Of a stretch of 56,766 bases of DNA, positions 1 through 8,425 are shown piece by piece. Origin of the DNA: Flavobacterium amniphilum (GTDB lineage: Bacteria > Bacteroidota > Bacteroidia > Flavobacteriales > Flavobacteriaceae). Where the stretch lies: contig NZ_JAMLJL010000021.1 of assembly GCF_023634845.1 (NCBI RefSeq), positions 1-56,766 of the forward strand, written 5' to 3'. Numbering within the stretch: position 1 is the stretch's first letter; each line of letters starts with the position of its first letter. A program made the translations under genes and the position numbers. Below the pieces are notes generated by a model that was not told the DNA's origin, ran no database searches, and saw nothing but the letters and a program-made list of their open reading frames with translations.

Positions 1-3000
1 CACAGTTCGATGGGTTGGTCACCTCACAGATGGTATATTCTACGTTGTACGATCCAGCCGGGGTATTACCTGCCACTGTCACCGTACCGTCAGGGTTTAA
101 AGTTAAGCCCGTTGGAACACTAACCGGGGTTAATGTTACCTGTCCAGGATTTGTGCCGATCACTACCGGGTTACCGTTCAAAGTATCGTTCAGTACCACA
201 GTCGGCGTTGTACCGCCAGTGTTACCGCTGATTGGTCCGTAAGTTTCTGTTACCGCATCGATAATACTTATCGGTGAAGTTGTGGCAGTCGAAGTATTGT
301 TACCAGGGGTCGGATCTGTCTCCGTTCCTGTGATAGTTGCTGTATTCGCATAAGGTCCTGAAGCATTCACCGTAGCTACAATAGTTAGTGTAGCACTTGC
401 TCCGTTGGCCAGGTTACCGATACTCCAGTTCGGAGCCGTCCAGGTTCCCGTTGATGGTGTAGCACTCACAAAAGTATAACCTGCCGGTAGTACGTCGTTC
501 ACTGTCACACCCGTAGCATTGCTCGGACCGGCATTCGAAGCCGTGATGGTAAAGGTGACGTTACTGCCCACATTCGGGGTTGGGTTACTCACTGTCTTAA
601 CCACTCCAAGGTTGGTTTGTGCAACCGGGGTTGGAGTTGATGTCGAAGTATTGTTACCAGGAGTCGGATCAGTTTCCGTACCTGTGATAGTTGCTGTATT
701 GGCGTATGGACCCACTGCGTTTACCGTAGCTACAATAGTTAATGTAGCACTGCCACCATTGGCTAAATTGCCGATAGTCCAGTTCGGAGCCGTCCAGGTT
801 CCTGTTGATGGCGTGGCACTCACAAAAGTATAACCCGCCGGAAGCACGTCGTTCACCGTCACTCCCGTAGCATTGCTCGGACCGGCATTTGAAGCCGTGA
901 TGGTAAAGGTGACGTTACTGCCCACATTCGGAGTTGGATTGCTCACCGTTTTAACCACTCCAAGGTTGGTTTGTGCAACCGGGGTTGGCGTTGATGTCGA
1001 AGTATTGTTACCAGGAGTCGGATCTGTCTCCGTTCCTGAGATCGTTGCCGTATTGGCGTATGGACCCGCTGCGTTTACCGTAGCTACAATAGTTAATGTA
1101 GCACTTGCTCCGTTGGCTAAATTGCCGATAGTCCAGTTCGGTGCCGTCCACGTTCCTGTTGATGGCGTGGCACTCACAAAAGTATAACCCGCCGGTAGTA
1201 CGTCGTTCACTGTCACACCCGTAGCATTGCTCGGACCGGCATTCGAAGCCGTGATGGTAAAGGTGACGTTACTGCCCACATTCGGGGTTGGGTTACTCAC
1301 TGTCTTAACCACTCCAAGGTTGGTTTGAACCAAAGGTGTTGCAGTTGAAGTATTGTTAGCCGGATTAGTTTCGGGTTCTAATCCTGAAATCGTTGCCGTA
1401 TTGGCGTATGGTCCAGTTGCGTTCACAGTTGCCACAATAGTAAGTGTAGCACTTGCACCATTAGCCATATTTCCTATAGTCCAGTTCGGGGCCGTCCACG
1501 TTCCTGTTGATGGCGTGGCACTTACAAAAGTATAACCTGCCGGCAATGCATCGGCAACGGAAACACCATAAGTATTATAAGGCCCATTATTGGTAGCTGT
1601 TAAAGTAAAGGTTACATTACTACCTACACTAGGAGTAGGATTACTAACTGTTTTTACAATCTGAAGATCTTCGGAACAATATTCAGTTACAAAATTCCTA
1701 GTAACAACAGAAGAACCTCCACAAGCGGTTGGCAATGTATATTGAACAACAACAGTTCCCAAACCGGTAAAATTAAGTGTGTTACCTGTTAAAAAACCAG
1801 GTCCGCTCAGTACGACCAAAGTTCCTCCTGCCGGAGATGGGTCTAATAAAACGGATGACCCTGCACAATAATTTGAGCTAGGTCCACCACCTGCAGAAAT
1901 AGGCTGAATGGTAGGAATAGATTCAGCTCCACAAATTTGTACAGGAGCAGTTGCAAAAGTATAAGTAACCTCATCAACATCAGCATTAGATCCATTACCC
2001 ATACTTCCGTTGAAGCGGTGTCCTACATATCCGAAATTAGCAGAACAGTTTCGTACAACCATACTGGTATGTCCGCCACTTTCAACAGTCAATATAACGT
2101 CAGCTGCAGTTAAGCCGGCAGGCATAACCGGATCTGACGGATTTGTTGCTGCACCTATACTGGATCTAAGATTTTCACCAAAAGCATATAGATTTTTAGC
2201 TGTGTTTATAACATTAATATAAGCAAATTGATTGTCATGTTCTTGTGGACTAAACCATTTAATATCACTCATTATTGGATTACCAGCCGAAGGATATCGG
2301 GGTTGCACCCAGCCTGCACGGTCTGTAGTTGTAAAGTCTCCCAATTGTCTTTGACTGTTTTCTCCCAAAGAATATAAATTCCCATTGGTTGCCAAAACAA
2401 AATAAGAATGCGTTGTTCCACCAGATAAATTAACTGTCGCCCCTATCATTTTGGTGGTTATCCCTACCGGTAAAGTCATTTGCGTTGCTCTGGTTTGCGT
2501 CGCAATTACTGCAGTATTATTTCCCCTATAGACATTAGTACCCCAAGTATAAACAGTACCATCTGATCTTAATGCCATTAAAGCTCCTGAAGTTCCTCTA
2601 CAGGCAACTACATTTGTAATAAAGGGATTTCCTGCTGCATCAGTCGTAACACGTGACCATGTAGTAGCATTTCCACCGGCCCCGTTTCCTCTTAGATTGG
2701 CATTTTGTGAAAGTACCCAAAGATCTCCACTACAAGTTGTAATCGCAATTGTCTGATAAGTGACAAATAGCATTTTAACATCTCCTGGTACCATACCGGC
2801 CGGAAGACCATTCGCATTTCCTCCAATAGTTAACTTTTGAAATACTGCACTAGTGGTAATTGAATTATCCAATACAGTACCTTCCGTAGACCATGCATAC
2901 AAACCGTCTGTAGCCAATAGAATACCTTGAACTGTGTTGGAAAAATTACTTCCTAAACCTCCCTTCAATACAGTAGCAGAACCAAGAGCAGGATAATTAG

Positions 3001-3316
3001 TTGCATTAATCGTTACCGGAACTAAATGATTTGTCGCTCCGTCATTAGCGATTTTTTCTCCCCAAGTTTGAAATGTACCATTCGCAGTTCTTACTATTGA
3101 AGTGTGAAAACTTGAAATATAGTTATCATACTCTATTGTTGAGGCCGTATTATTCGAATCGACACCAAAGTTAGACAAATCAGTGCCGGAACACCCAACT
3201 GGCGGTGTGGCACATTGTGAATTTGACCTATTGGTAAATAGTAAAGCTATTAACAACACACACAGGAAGTGCCTGATGTTTATTTTTTTTGTAGCAGTTA
3301 AGTAATTTTTTATCAT
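1..3316 (-). CDS. Giant secreted RCC1-like/DUF11 repeat protein, C-terminus beyond window
   Basis: The reading frame is open from an ATG at 3316 to the window edge (about 1105 codons, no stop), so only the N-terminal part is present. Residues 1 to about 35 are basic then hydrophobic and end in NSQ, a signal peptide. About residues 45-380 contain RCC1-like blades (motifs such as GTVYTWGTN and GNLYSLGEN). A linker follows, then four DUF11 units of 118 residues (about 548-1019), each starting LGVVKTVSNPTP or similar, and then the start of another extracellular repeat type with the motif VVLNDTLNG. Such proteins in Flavobacteriaceae are usually cell-surface or released adhesins exported by T9SS with a sorting domain at the far C-terminus; that end is not visible, so the export route is inferred. 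The DUF11 part is clearly richer in GC than the N-terminal part. The function of the RCC1-like propeller here is unknown. Confidence 0.9.
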   Translation of the reverse strand, partial: MIKNYLTATKKINIRHFLCVLLIALLFTNRSNSQCATPPVGCSGTDLSNFGVDSNNTASTIEYDNYISSFHTSIVRTANGTFQTWGEKIANDGATNHLVPVTINATNYPALGSATVLKGGLGSNFSNTVQGILLATDGLYAWSTEGTVLDNSITTSAVFQKLTIGGNANGLPAGMVPGDVKMLFVTYQTIAITTCSGDLWVLSQNANLRGNGAGGNATTWSRVTTDAAGNPFITNVVACRGTSGALMALRSDGTVYTWGTNVYRGNNTAVIATQTRATQMTLPVGITTKMIGATVNLSGGTTHSYFVLATNGNLYSLGENSQRQLGDFTTTDRAGWVQPRYPSAGNPIMSDIKWFSPQEHDNQFAYINVINTAKNLYAFGENLRSSIGAATNPSDPVMPAGLTAADVILTVESGGHTSMVVRNCSANFGYVGHRFNGSMGNGSNADVDEVTYTFATAPVQICGAESIPTIQPISAGGGPSSNYCAGSSVLLDPSPAGGTLVVLSGPGFLTGNTLNFTGLGTVVVQYTLPTACGGSSVVTRNFVTEYCSEDLQIVKTVSNPTPSVGSNVTFTLTATNNGPYNTYGVSVADALPAGYTFVSATPSTGTWTAPNWTIGNMANGASATLTIVATVNATGPYANTATISGLEPETNPANNTSTATPLVQTNLGVVKTVSNPTPNVGSNVTFTITASNAGPSNATGVTVNDVLPAGYTFVSATPSTGTWTAPNWTIGNLANGASATLTIVATVNAAGPYANTATISGTETDPTPGNNTSTSTPTPVAQTNLGVVKTVSNPTPNVGSNVTFTITASNAGPSNATGVTVNDVLPAGYTFVSATPSTGTWTAPNWTIGNLANGGSATLTIVATVNAVGPYANTATITGTETDPTPGNNTSTSTPTPVAQTNLGVVKTVSNPTPNVGSNVTFTITASNAGPSNATGVTVNDVLPAGYTFVSATPSTGTWTAPNWSIGNLANGASATLTIVATVNASGPYANTATITGTETDPTPGNNTSTATTSPISIIDAVTETYGPISGNTGGTTPTVVLNDTLNGNPVVIGTNPGQVTLTPVSVPTGLTLNPDGTVTVAGNTPAGSYNVEYTICEVTNPSNC
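258..1673 (-). repeat. Four tandem 354-bp DUF11-coding repeats
   Basis: Four in-frame units of 354 bp (about 258-611, 612-965, 966-1319, 1320-1673) encode DUF11 domains. The three units nearest the left edge are nearly identical at DNA level, with long shared stretches and few substitutions. The unit at 1320-1673 is recognisable but diverged, especially at its high-coordinate end. The spacing is exactly 354 bp between equivalent landmarks (519 and 873; 607, 961 and 1315). Near-identity at synonymous sites points to recent duplication or gene conversion. Confidence 0.92.
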
Positions 3317-3327
3317 AACTAACACTA

Positions 3328-3978
3328 TTAATTAATTATTTGGGGAAGATTATAGGTTTGCACCCCGCCATTGAAATCGGAAAAATCAAACATCAGATAT
3401 GATTGTTCCTTGACCATTCCTGATACTTTATATTTTAAGACCTGATCTCCGTTTCTAACCTCAACATCATTATTCATTGGTTCAGCCTTTAATTCAACAC
3501 CAATTCCGGCAATTGACAGACCCGGTGCAGGCAACTTCGAAATTGAATTATTTTTGGAAGTAATAGTAACCGGAACTGTAATGATCAGATTTTCATAATT
3601 TCTTCCTCTTTCAATTTTCTCAGAGAATTCAATTTTGGAAAAATTAAAAGTGAGTTTAACCGGATTTACTTTTACGGTAATTTTATCAGGAAACATAGGA
3701 TGACTGCATTCCTCGTTATGTTTTTTGGTTTCCAAAAACTGAATTTCATATTCTCCCGTTTGCTGGAATACATAGTCATTGATTTGTTTTCCGTTCAAAG
3801 ACGCAAAAACTTTTGCTCCCATATTATTGATTGTCCATTTTGCCGAAGCATCCACATTTCCGAAGTCTATCTTTTCATCAAAAGAAATCACTTTGTAGAA
3901 CTGTTTGCTTTGAGCTACAGCATTAAATGACCCAATAATCAATGCGAAAAACAAAGAACATTTCAGTATTGTTTTCAT
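3328..3978 (-). CDS. Small exported protein of unknown function
   Basis: The protein has 216 residues if it starts at the ATG at 3978, which gives a good signal peptide (MKTILKCSLFFALIIG, then NAVAQ). An in-frame ATG at 4026 would add 16 polar residues in front of the signal and is less likely. The mature part is mostly beta-strand-like, with two repeated-looking blocks (about 20-105 and 110-216) and a lone Cys-His pair in ECSHP. It lies 11 bp upstream of the giant RCC1/DUF11 gene on the same strand, so the two are probably co-transcribed. I do not recognise a family. A role beside the adhesin, such as a surface partner, is a guess from context. Confidence 0.75.
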   Translation of the reverse strand: MKTILKCSLFFALIIGSFNAVAQSKQFYKVISFDEKIDFGNVDASAKWTINNMGAKVFASLNGKQINDYVFQQTGEYEIQFLETKKHNEECSHPMFPDKITVKVNPVKLTFNFSKIEFSEKIERGRNYENLIITVPVTITSKNNSISKLPAPGLSIAGIGVELKAEPMNNDVEVRNGDQVLKYKVSGMVKEQSYLMFDFSDFNGGVQTYNLPQIIN

Positions 3979-4026
3979 ACCTGATACATTAGATTTTGAA
4001 TTAATAAGTTGGTTGTTGTTTATCAT

Positions 4027-4618
4027 ATTTTTAAAAACTTTATTTTTTTAGACAGCTACACCAAAATCCTTTACGTAATTTCTAACTCTTTGGTTTTAAA
4101 AAAGACATAAAAATTTAATTCCCATAAAGCATTTCATACTACAAAACAAAAGCATAACAAATACTTCTGATAGTGCACTATCAAAAACTCAGGCAATAAC
4201 CCGTTAAAATGAATGGTTTAGGAAACGTTTTGCTTCAACACAGCAAACCTTTCAACTTTTGACAAATCATCATTGATAAATAAAAAGCCAAAGAAAGGTT
4301 TCATGGTATTTTTTAAGATGTAAGCAAAATAATCAGAGACGTTCCTCTCTGATTTAATGTTTAAAAAGTAATTTTTCTCCATATTAGCGGGGGATTAAGT
4401 CAAATATGAGACAAAGCTAAGGCAAAAAGAGCATACGAAAAACCGTACAGTCCCTATTTACGGACAAAATGCAAGAAAAATCGACGAAAAACACCTTTTT
4501 TTAAGAAATCAAGTATTTTCACCCATCAATTTTAACAGTTGTTTAAGCGTTTACAAATCAAATAGTTACACCTAAACGTACAAAATTTCAAAAAAGATGA
4601 ATACTTTCAATATAAGTG
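4027..4618. other. AT-rich divergent intergenic region
   Basis: No gene is supported in these roughly 590 bp between the divergent small exported protein and prfC. It is very AT-rich. A minus-strand TAGCTTTG at 4412-4419 matches the Bacteroidota -7 consensus and could drive the adhesin operon with a leader of about 430 nt, but no clear -33 box accompanies it. I see no strong hairpin. Confidence 0.4.
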
Positions 4619-4626
4619 TATCTTTG
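4619..4626 (+). promoter_or_regulatory. prfC promoter -7 element
   Basis: TATCTTTG fits the Bacteroidota housekeeping consensus TAnnTTTG and sits 16 nt before the prfC ATG at 4643. It also rules out a longer prfC reading frame that would begin at a GTG at 4616, because that start would lie upstream of the expected transcription start. Confidence 0.65.
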
Positions 4627-4642
4627 CAAAAATTTTTTTGAA

Positions 4643-6232
4643 ATGAGTTTTATTAAAGAAATACAGCGCCGGAGAACTTTCGGGATTATATCACACCCCG
4701 ATGCCGGTAAGACTACTTTAACTGAAAAATTACTTTTATTTGGAGGTGCCATTCAGGAAGCCGGAGCCGTAAAGAGCAATAAAATTAAAAAAGGAGCCAC
4801 TTCCGATTTCATGGAGATTGAGCGTCAGAGAGGTATCTCGGTAGCGACATCGGTATTGGCGTTCAATTATAAAGATAAGAAGATCAACATCCTGGATACA
4901 CCGGGACATAAGGACTTTGCTGAAGATACATTCAGGACATTGACCGCAGTTGACAGTGTGATCGTGGTGGTTGACGTTGCAAAAGGAGTTGAAGAGCAAA
5001 CGGAAAAGCTTGTTGAAGTGTGCCGTATGCGTAATATTCCGATGATTGTGTTCATCAACAAGTTAGACCGTGAAGGAAAAGACGCTTTTGATTTGATGGA
5101 TGAAGTGGAAAAGAAATTAGGACTTCATGTGACTCCGCTGAGTTTCCCTATTGGTATGGGATATGACTTTCAGGGTATTTATAATATCTGGGAGAAGAAT
5201 ATCAACCTATTTGAAGGAGACAGCCGTAAGAACATTGAAGAAACCATTGCTTTTGAAGATGTTAATAATCCTGAATTAGAAAAAATAATTGGTGAAAAAC
5301 CGGCAACCAAACTTCGTGAAGAGCTGGAATTAATCAGTGAAGTATATCCTTCCTTTGACAGGGATGCTTATTTAGCCGGAGATTTACAACCTGTATTCTT
5401 CGGATCTGCGTTGAATAACTTCGGGGTTCGTGAATTATTGGATTGTTTTGTTGACATTGCGCCAACACCAAGACCAAAAGATTCGGATACAAGAGAAGTA
5501 AAACCCGATGAAAATAAATTTTCGGGGTTTGTGTTTAAAATCCATGCCAATATGGATCCGAAGCACAGAGACCGTTTAGCTTTCGTTAAAATTGTTTCGG
5601 GAACATTCGAAAGAAACAAACCTTATTTACACGTAAGACAAGGAAAGAATCTGAAGTTCTCGAGTCCGAATGCTTTCTTTGCCGAGAAAAAAGAAATTGT
5701 AGACATCTCCTACCCTGGTGACATTGTAGGATTACACGATACCGGAAACTTCAAGATTGGAGATACCTTAACAGAAGGCGAACAAATGAGTTTCAAAGGG
5801 ATTCCGAGTTTCTCACCGGAGCATTTCCGTTATATCAACAATGCCGATCCGTTAAAAGCCAAGCAATTGGAAAAAGGAGTTGACCAGTTGATGGATGAAG
5901 GAGTTGCGCAGTTGTTTACTTTGGAAATGAACAACAGAAAAGTAATCGGGACGGTGGGAGCACTTCAGTATGAGGTAATCCAATACCGATTAGAGCATGA
6001 ATACGGAGCAAAATGTACGTATGAAAACTTCCCGGCGTTCAAAGCGTGCTGGGTAAAGCCTGATGATGCCAAAAATGAAGAATTTGCAGAGTTCAAACGA
6101 ATCAAGCAGAAGTTTTTAGCCAAGGATAAATACGGTCAATTAGTATTCTTAGCTGATTCTGATTTCTCGATACAGATGACACAAAGCAAATATCCGAGTG
6201 TGAAGTTATTCTTTACATCGGAGTTTGAGTAG
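4643..6232 (+). CDS. prfC: Peptide chain release factor 3 (RF3)
   Basis: This translational GTPase recycles RF1 and RF2 from terminated ribosomes in the cytoplasm. The protein has 529 residues, the usual length. The G domain shows the P-loop HPDAGKTT (18-25), DTPGH (85-89) and NKLD (139-142), followed by RF3-type domains II and III with the family sequence SFKGIPSFSPEHFRY. The start at 4643 is chosen because MSFIKEIQRRRTFG aligns with RF3 N-termini and because a promoter element lies just upstream. The gene is monocistronic, with its own promoter and a good terminator at 6296-6334. No key motif is missing. Confidence 0.97.
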   Translation: MSFIKEIQRRRTFGIISHPDAGKTTLTEKLLLFGGAIQEAGAVKSNKIKKGATSDFMEIERQRGISVATSVLAFNYKDKKINILDTPGHKDFAEDTFRTLTAVDSVIVVVDVAKGVEEQTEKLVEVCRMRNIPMIVFINKLDREGKDAFDLMDEVEKKLGLHVTPLSFPIGMGYDFQGIYNIWEKNINLFEGDSRKNIEETIAFEDVNNPELEKIIGEKPATKLREELELISEVYPSFDRDAYLAGDLQPVFFGSALNNFGVRELLDCFVDIAPTPRPKDSDTREVKPDENKFSGFVFKIHANMDPKHRDRLAFVKIVSGTFERNKPYLHVRQGKNLKFSSPNAFFAEKKEIVDISYPGDIVGLHDTGNFKIGDTLTEGEQMSFKGIPSFSPEHFRYINNADPLKAKQLEKGVDQLMDEGVAQLFTLEMNNRKVIGTVGALQYEVIQYRLEHEYGAKCTYENFPAFKACWVKPDDAKNEEFAEFKRIKQKFLAKDKYGQLVFLADSDFSIQMTQSKYPSVKLFFTSEFE

Positions 6233-6238
6233 TTTTAG

Positions 6239-6375
6239 TGCTGAGTGACTAGTGATTAGTAATTAGTGATCAGGTTAAGCATATAGTTTAAAGAGAAAAG
6301 CAATGTTTTGGATTGTCAAAACGTTGCTTTTTTTATAGTGACCAGTAATTAGTAAAGAGTAATTAGTGATTGGCA
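6239..6375. repeat. ATTAGTGATTAGT-type simple repeats flanking the prfC terminator
   Basis: Two runs of degenerate short repeats built on AGTGATTAGTAATTAGTGAT lie at about 6239-6271 and 6337-6375, one on each side of the terminator hairpin. A similar run, in the opposite sense, is at about 41306-41328 before lysS. They code for nothing visible. Confidence 0.6.
6296..6334 (+). terminator. Rho-independent terminator after prfC
   Basis: A 13-bp stem (6297-6309 with 6318-6330, one G-T pair) with an 8-nt loop is followed by a run of T. It lies 64 bp after the prfC stop. Confidence 0.85.
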
Positions 6376-6387
6376 TTTAATATCAGT

Positions 6388-6828
6388 TACACAAGGCTTA
6401 ACAAACTTTACACAAGGCCCAACACTTAACACACGAGCTTCAACACTAAATACATAAAGCCCAATACATCTTACACATGGTCTAACTCTAAACACACAAG
6501 ACCTAACTCACTTTACACGAGGCTCAACACTAAATACACAAAGCTTAACTCTCTTTACACTAGGCTCAACACTAAATACACAAGATCCAACACTAAACGC
6601 ACAAAGCTCAACGCTTAACAAACTTGCCTTAACGTAAAACACACAAAGCTCAACGTTCTTTACATAAGGTTCAACGTTAAATACACAAGGCTCCACGTAA
6701 AACACATAATACCTAACGTTAACTACATTAGGTTTAACGTAAGTCACACAAGGCACAACGTTAAACAAACATATCCCAACGTACTTTACACAAGGGTCAA
6801 CGTTAAACACACAAGCCTCAACGTAAGT
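6388..6828. repeat. Tandem array of 21 x 21 bp (degenerate)
   Basis: The 441 bp are made of exactly 21 degenerate 21-bp units without an indel. On the plus strand the units resemble ACACAAGGCTCAACGTTAAAT. On the minus strand one frame reads as 21 heptads with consensus x-[NSY]-V-E-P-C-V, interrupted by one TGA near 6508 and with no convincing start codon or ribosome site. I therefore treat it as a minisatellite-like DNA array and not as a gene. Its period equals two turns of B-DNA. It lies between the prfC terminator and the 3' end of the deiminase gene. Confidence 0.9.
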
Positions 6829-6967
6829 CCATATTTCCTTTTCAATAGTTTACAGAGGCCTTGCAATTGAAGGTATTGCTTAGCCTCTGTCCTATTTGGT
6901 TACCTATTTTGGTTGGTTTTAAAAATAAGGATTAAGAAGTGGGAATACTTTATCTGTTCCTGAAGTA

Positions 6968-8371
6968 TTATCGGGAGAGGATTATCTTTTTGGAAACCAC
7001 TGCCTTTCCTTCCACCATAATTTTACAGAAATAAATTCCGTTTTGGAGGGCATTCAGGTTTAAGGTAACAGTGTTATTTCCGGGAAGGTAATTTTGTTCC
7101 TTTAGTTCCATGACCTTACGTCCTGTCATGTTGTACAATTCAAAAGCAACTGGTTTACTCTCCTTCAAATCCATATCTATAGTAGTAATACCGTTTGTGG
7201 GGTTTGGGGTAATTTTCAGGGTTGTGGTATTCAATCCGTAATCACTGACAGACAAGGTTGGCCCCATCGGTTGTTGTTGCGTGACACAATGCACCATTCC
7301 TCCATTACCGTAGAGATTCCTCACATCGATCCCGACAACAGTCCGTCCCGGATACAATCCGCCGATGATAGCATTAGCAACGGCATCATTCGGGTCGTTG
7401 TAATTGGGCACCAGAACTCTGTTATTCGCTACATAATAATTGGCATAACTCCCTTTATACCCCAGATTTGTTCCATTTGTTTTTTTCACATTATTAGCTG
7501 TAAGCGGAATAAACACTTTAGTATATGGCACATTATCAGCATTTGTGGCATTGTATAATTTAGTGATGTCACTTTGCGGAACACCCCAGTACAGTAAATC
7601 AGTCTGATTCATGGTCACCAGTTTATTCCCCGGAACAAATTTTGCGAATCCGTCGATATGCGCATCTGTGATATCATCCTGACTGAACCAGCCGTCCAGC
7701 CAGATAAACTTTCTGGCACCAACATACTGTCTTAAAACCGCTTCAACCTGTGCCTGGGTTTTTCCGACATTGCGGAGTGCTTTAATACCTGACGGACTCG
7801 TAGGGTTTGTTTGGGCCAATACGGAAGATTTAGTAGCCATTAATGTTCCGGCGCCGTCCATTTCCCAGGAACCACCTTCGATCACCAGAGTACTGTTCAG
7901 GTTCAGCGGCGTTCTGTTTGTGGCATTCCCCATCGCTGTGGGCACCAAGTTATCTTTACTGTACCGGTAATCGCCTCCCCAGCCATTGAAACCCCAGTCC
8001 TGCATGACTAAATTTCCGGAAGCGTCGCGGACGTAGATAGCAGCGGTGTCGCGCATCCAGACATCGTTTGTTTGGGCAATCACAAAATTCACATTTGTTA
8101 AAGGCACTCTAGCTGTATTCAACAACCCGGTAATCCTTGTTTTTTCGGTGCTGTTATAGGCAATGATGTGTACCTTTTCATTTGCCTGTAAAGCTTTGGT
8201 CATGGCCACCCAAGTGGCATCGTTTTCGTTCCGGTACGTGTTCCCGTATTCATACTGATGCGGCCAGGCCAGCCAGGTACCTTCGTGCGGTTCGGTTTCA
8301 TCCGGGAACGTGTATGTTTGCGCATTTGAAGCACACATAACTAAAAGAAATAAGATTTTTAATTTGTTCAT
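6968..8371 (-). CDS. Secreted agmatine/peptidylarginine deiminase-family enzyme with T9SS sorting domain
   Basis: The 467-residue protein starts with a signal peptide (1-17, ending SNAQ), then a guanidine-modifying deiminase domain (about 20-375), then a type A T9SS sorting domain (about 385-467, with ITPNPTNG and KKIILSR). Catalytic motifs are visible: WMRD (105-108), EGG (165-167), HID (238-240) and GNGGMVHC with the probable nucleophile Cys362. The family hydrolyses agmatine or, in Porphyromonas, peptidyl-arginine to citrulline. A secreted form is compatible with either substrate, so I leave the specificity open. A -7 element lies at 8392-8399. The neighbouring AraC-type regulator is on the same strand upstream, but nothing shows that it controls this gene. 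Confidence 0.9.
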   Translation of the reverse strand: MNKLKILFLLVMCASNAQTYTFPDETEPHEGTWLAWPHQYEYGNTYRNENDATWVAMTKALQANEKVHIIAYNSTEKTRITGLLNTARVPLTNVNFVIAQTNDVWMRDTAAIYVRDASGNLVMQDWGFNGWGGDYRYSKDNLVPTAMGNATNRTPLNLNSTLVIEGGSWEMDGAGTLMATKSSVLAQTNPTSPSGIKALRNVGKTQAQVEAVLRQYVGARKFIWLDGWFSQDDITDAHIDGFAKFVPGNKLVTMNQTDLLYWGVPQSDITKLYNATNADNVPYTKVFIPLTANNVKKTNGTNLGYKGSYANYYVANNRVLVPNYNDPNDAVANAIIGGLYPGRTVVGIDVRNLYGNGGMVHCVTQQQPMGPTLSVSDYGLNTTTLKITPNPTNGITTIDMDLKESKPVAFELYNMTGRKVMELKEQNYLPGNNTVTLNLNALQNGIYFCKIMVEGKAVVSKKIILSR

Positions 8372-8391
8372 AGTTGTTGTTTTTAGATAAA

Positions 8392-8399
8392 CAAAACTA
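8392..8399 (-). promoter_or_regulatory. Deiminase gene promoter -7 element
   Basis: TAGTTTTG on the minus strand fits TAnnTTTG and ends 20 nt before the ATG at 8371. No good -33 TTG is seen at the expected distance. Confidence 0.45.
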
Positions 8400-8425
8400 A
8401 ATCCGGAAGATGTATTTGGATTGTC

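Noticed and set aside
519..1187. Two plus-strand reading frames of 104 residues with nearly identical sequence
   Set aside because: They are antisense shadows of the DUF11 repeats.
6505..6510. In-array TGA as a recoded (selenocysteine) codon
   Set aside because: No SECIS-like structure or coding evidence; the array is probably not translated.
6508..6810. Minus-strand reading frame of 100 heptad-type residues
   Set aside because: It is the 21-bp array translated; it starts with GTG inside the array, has no ribosome or promoter site, and the repeat continues beyond its stop.
6388..6828. Possible CRISPR array
   Set aside because: Units are contiguous with no spacers and no cas genes are nearby.
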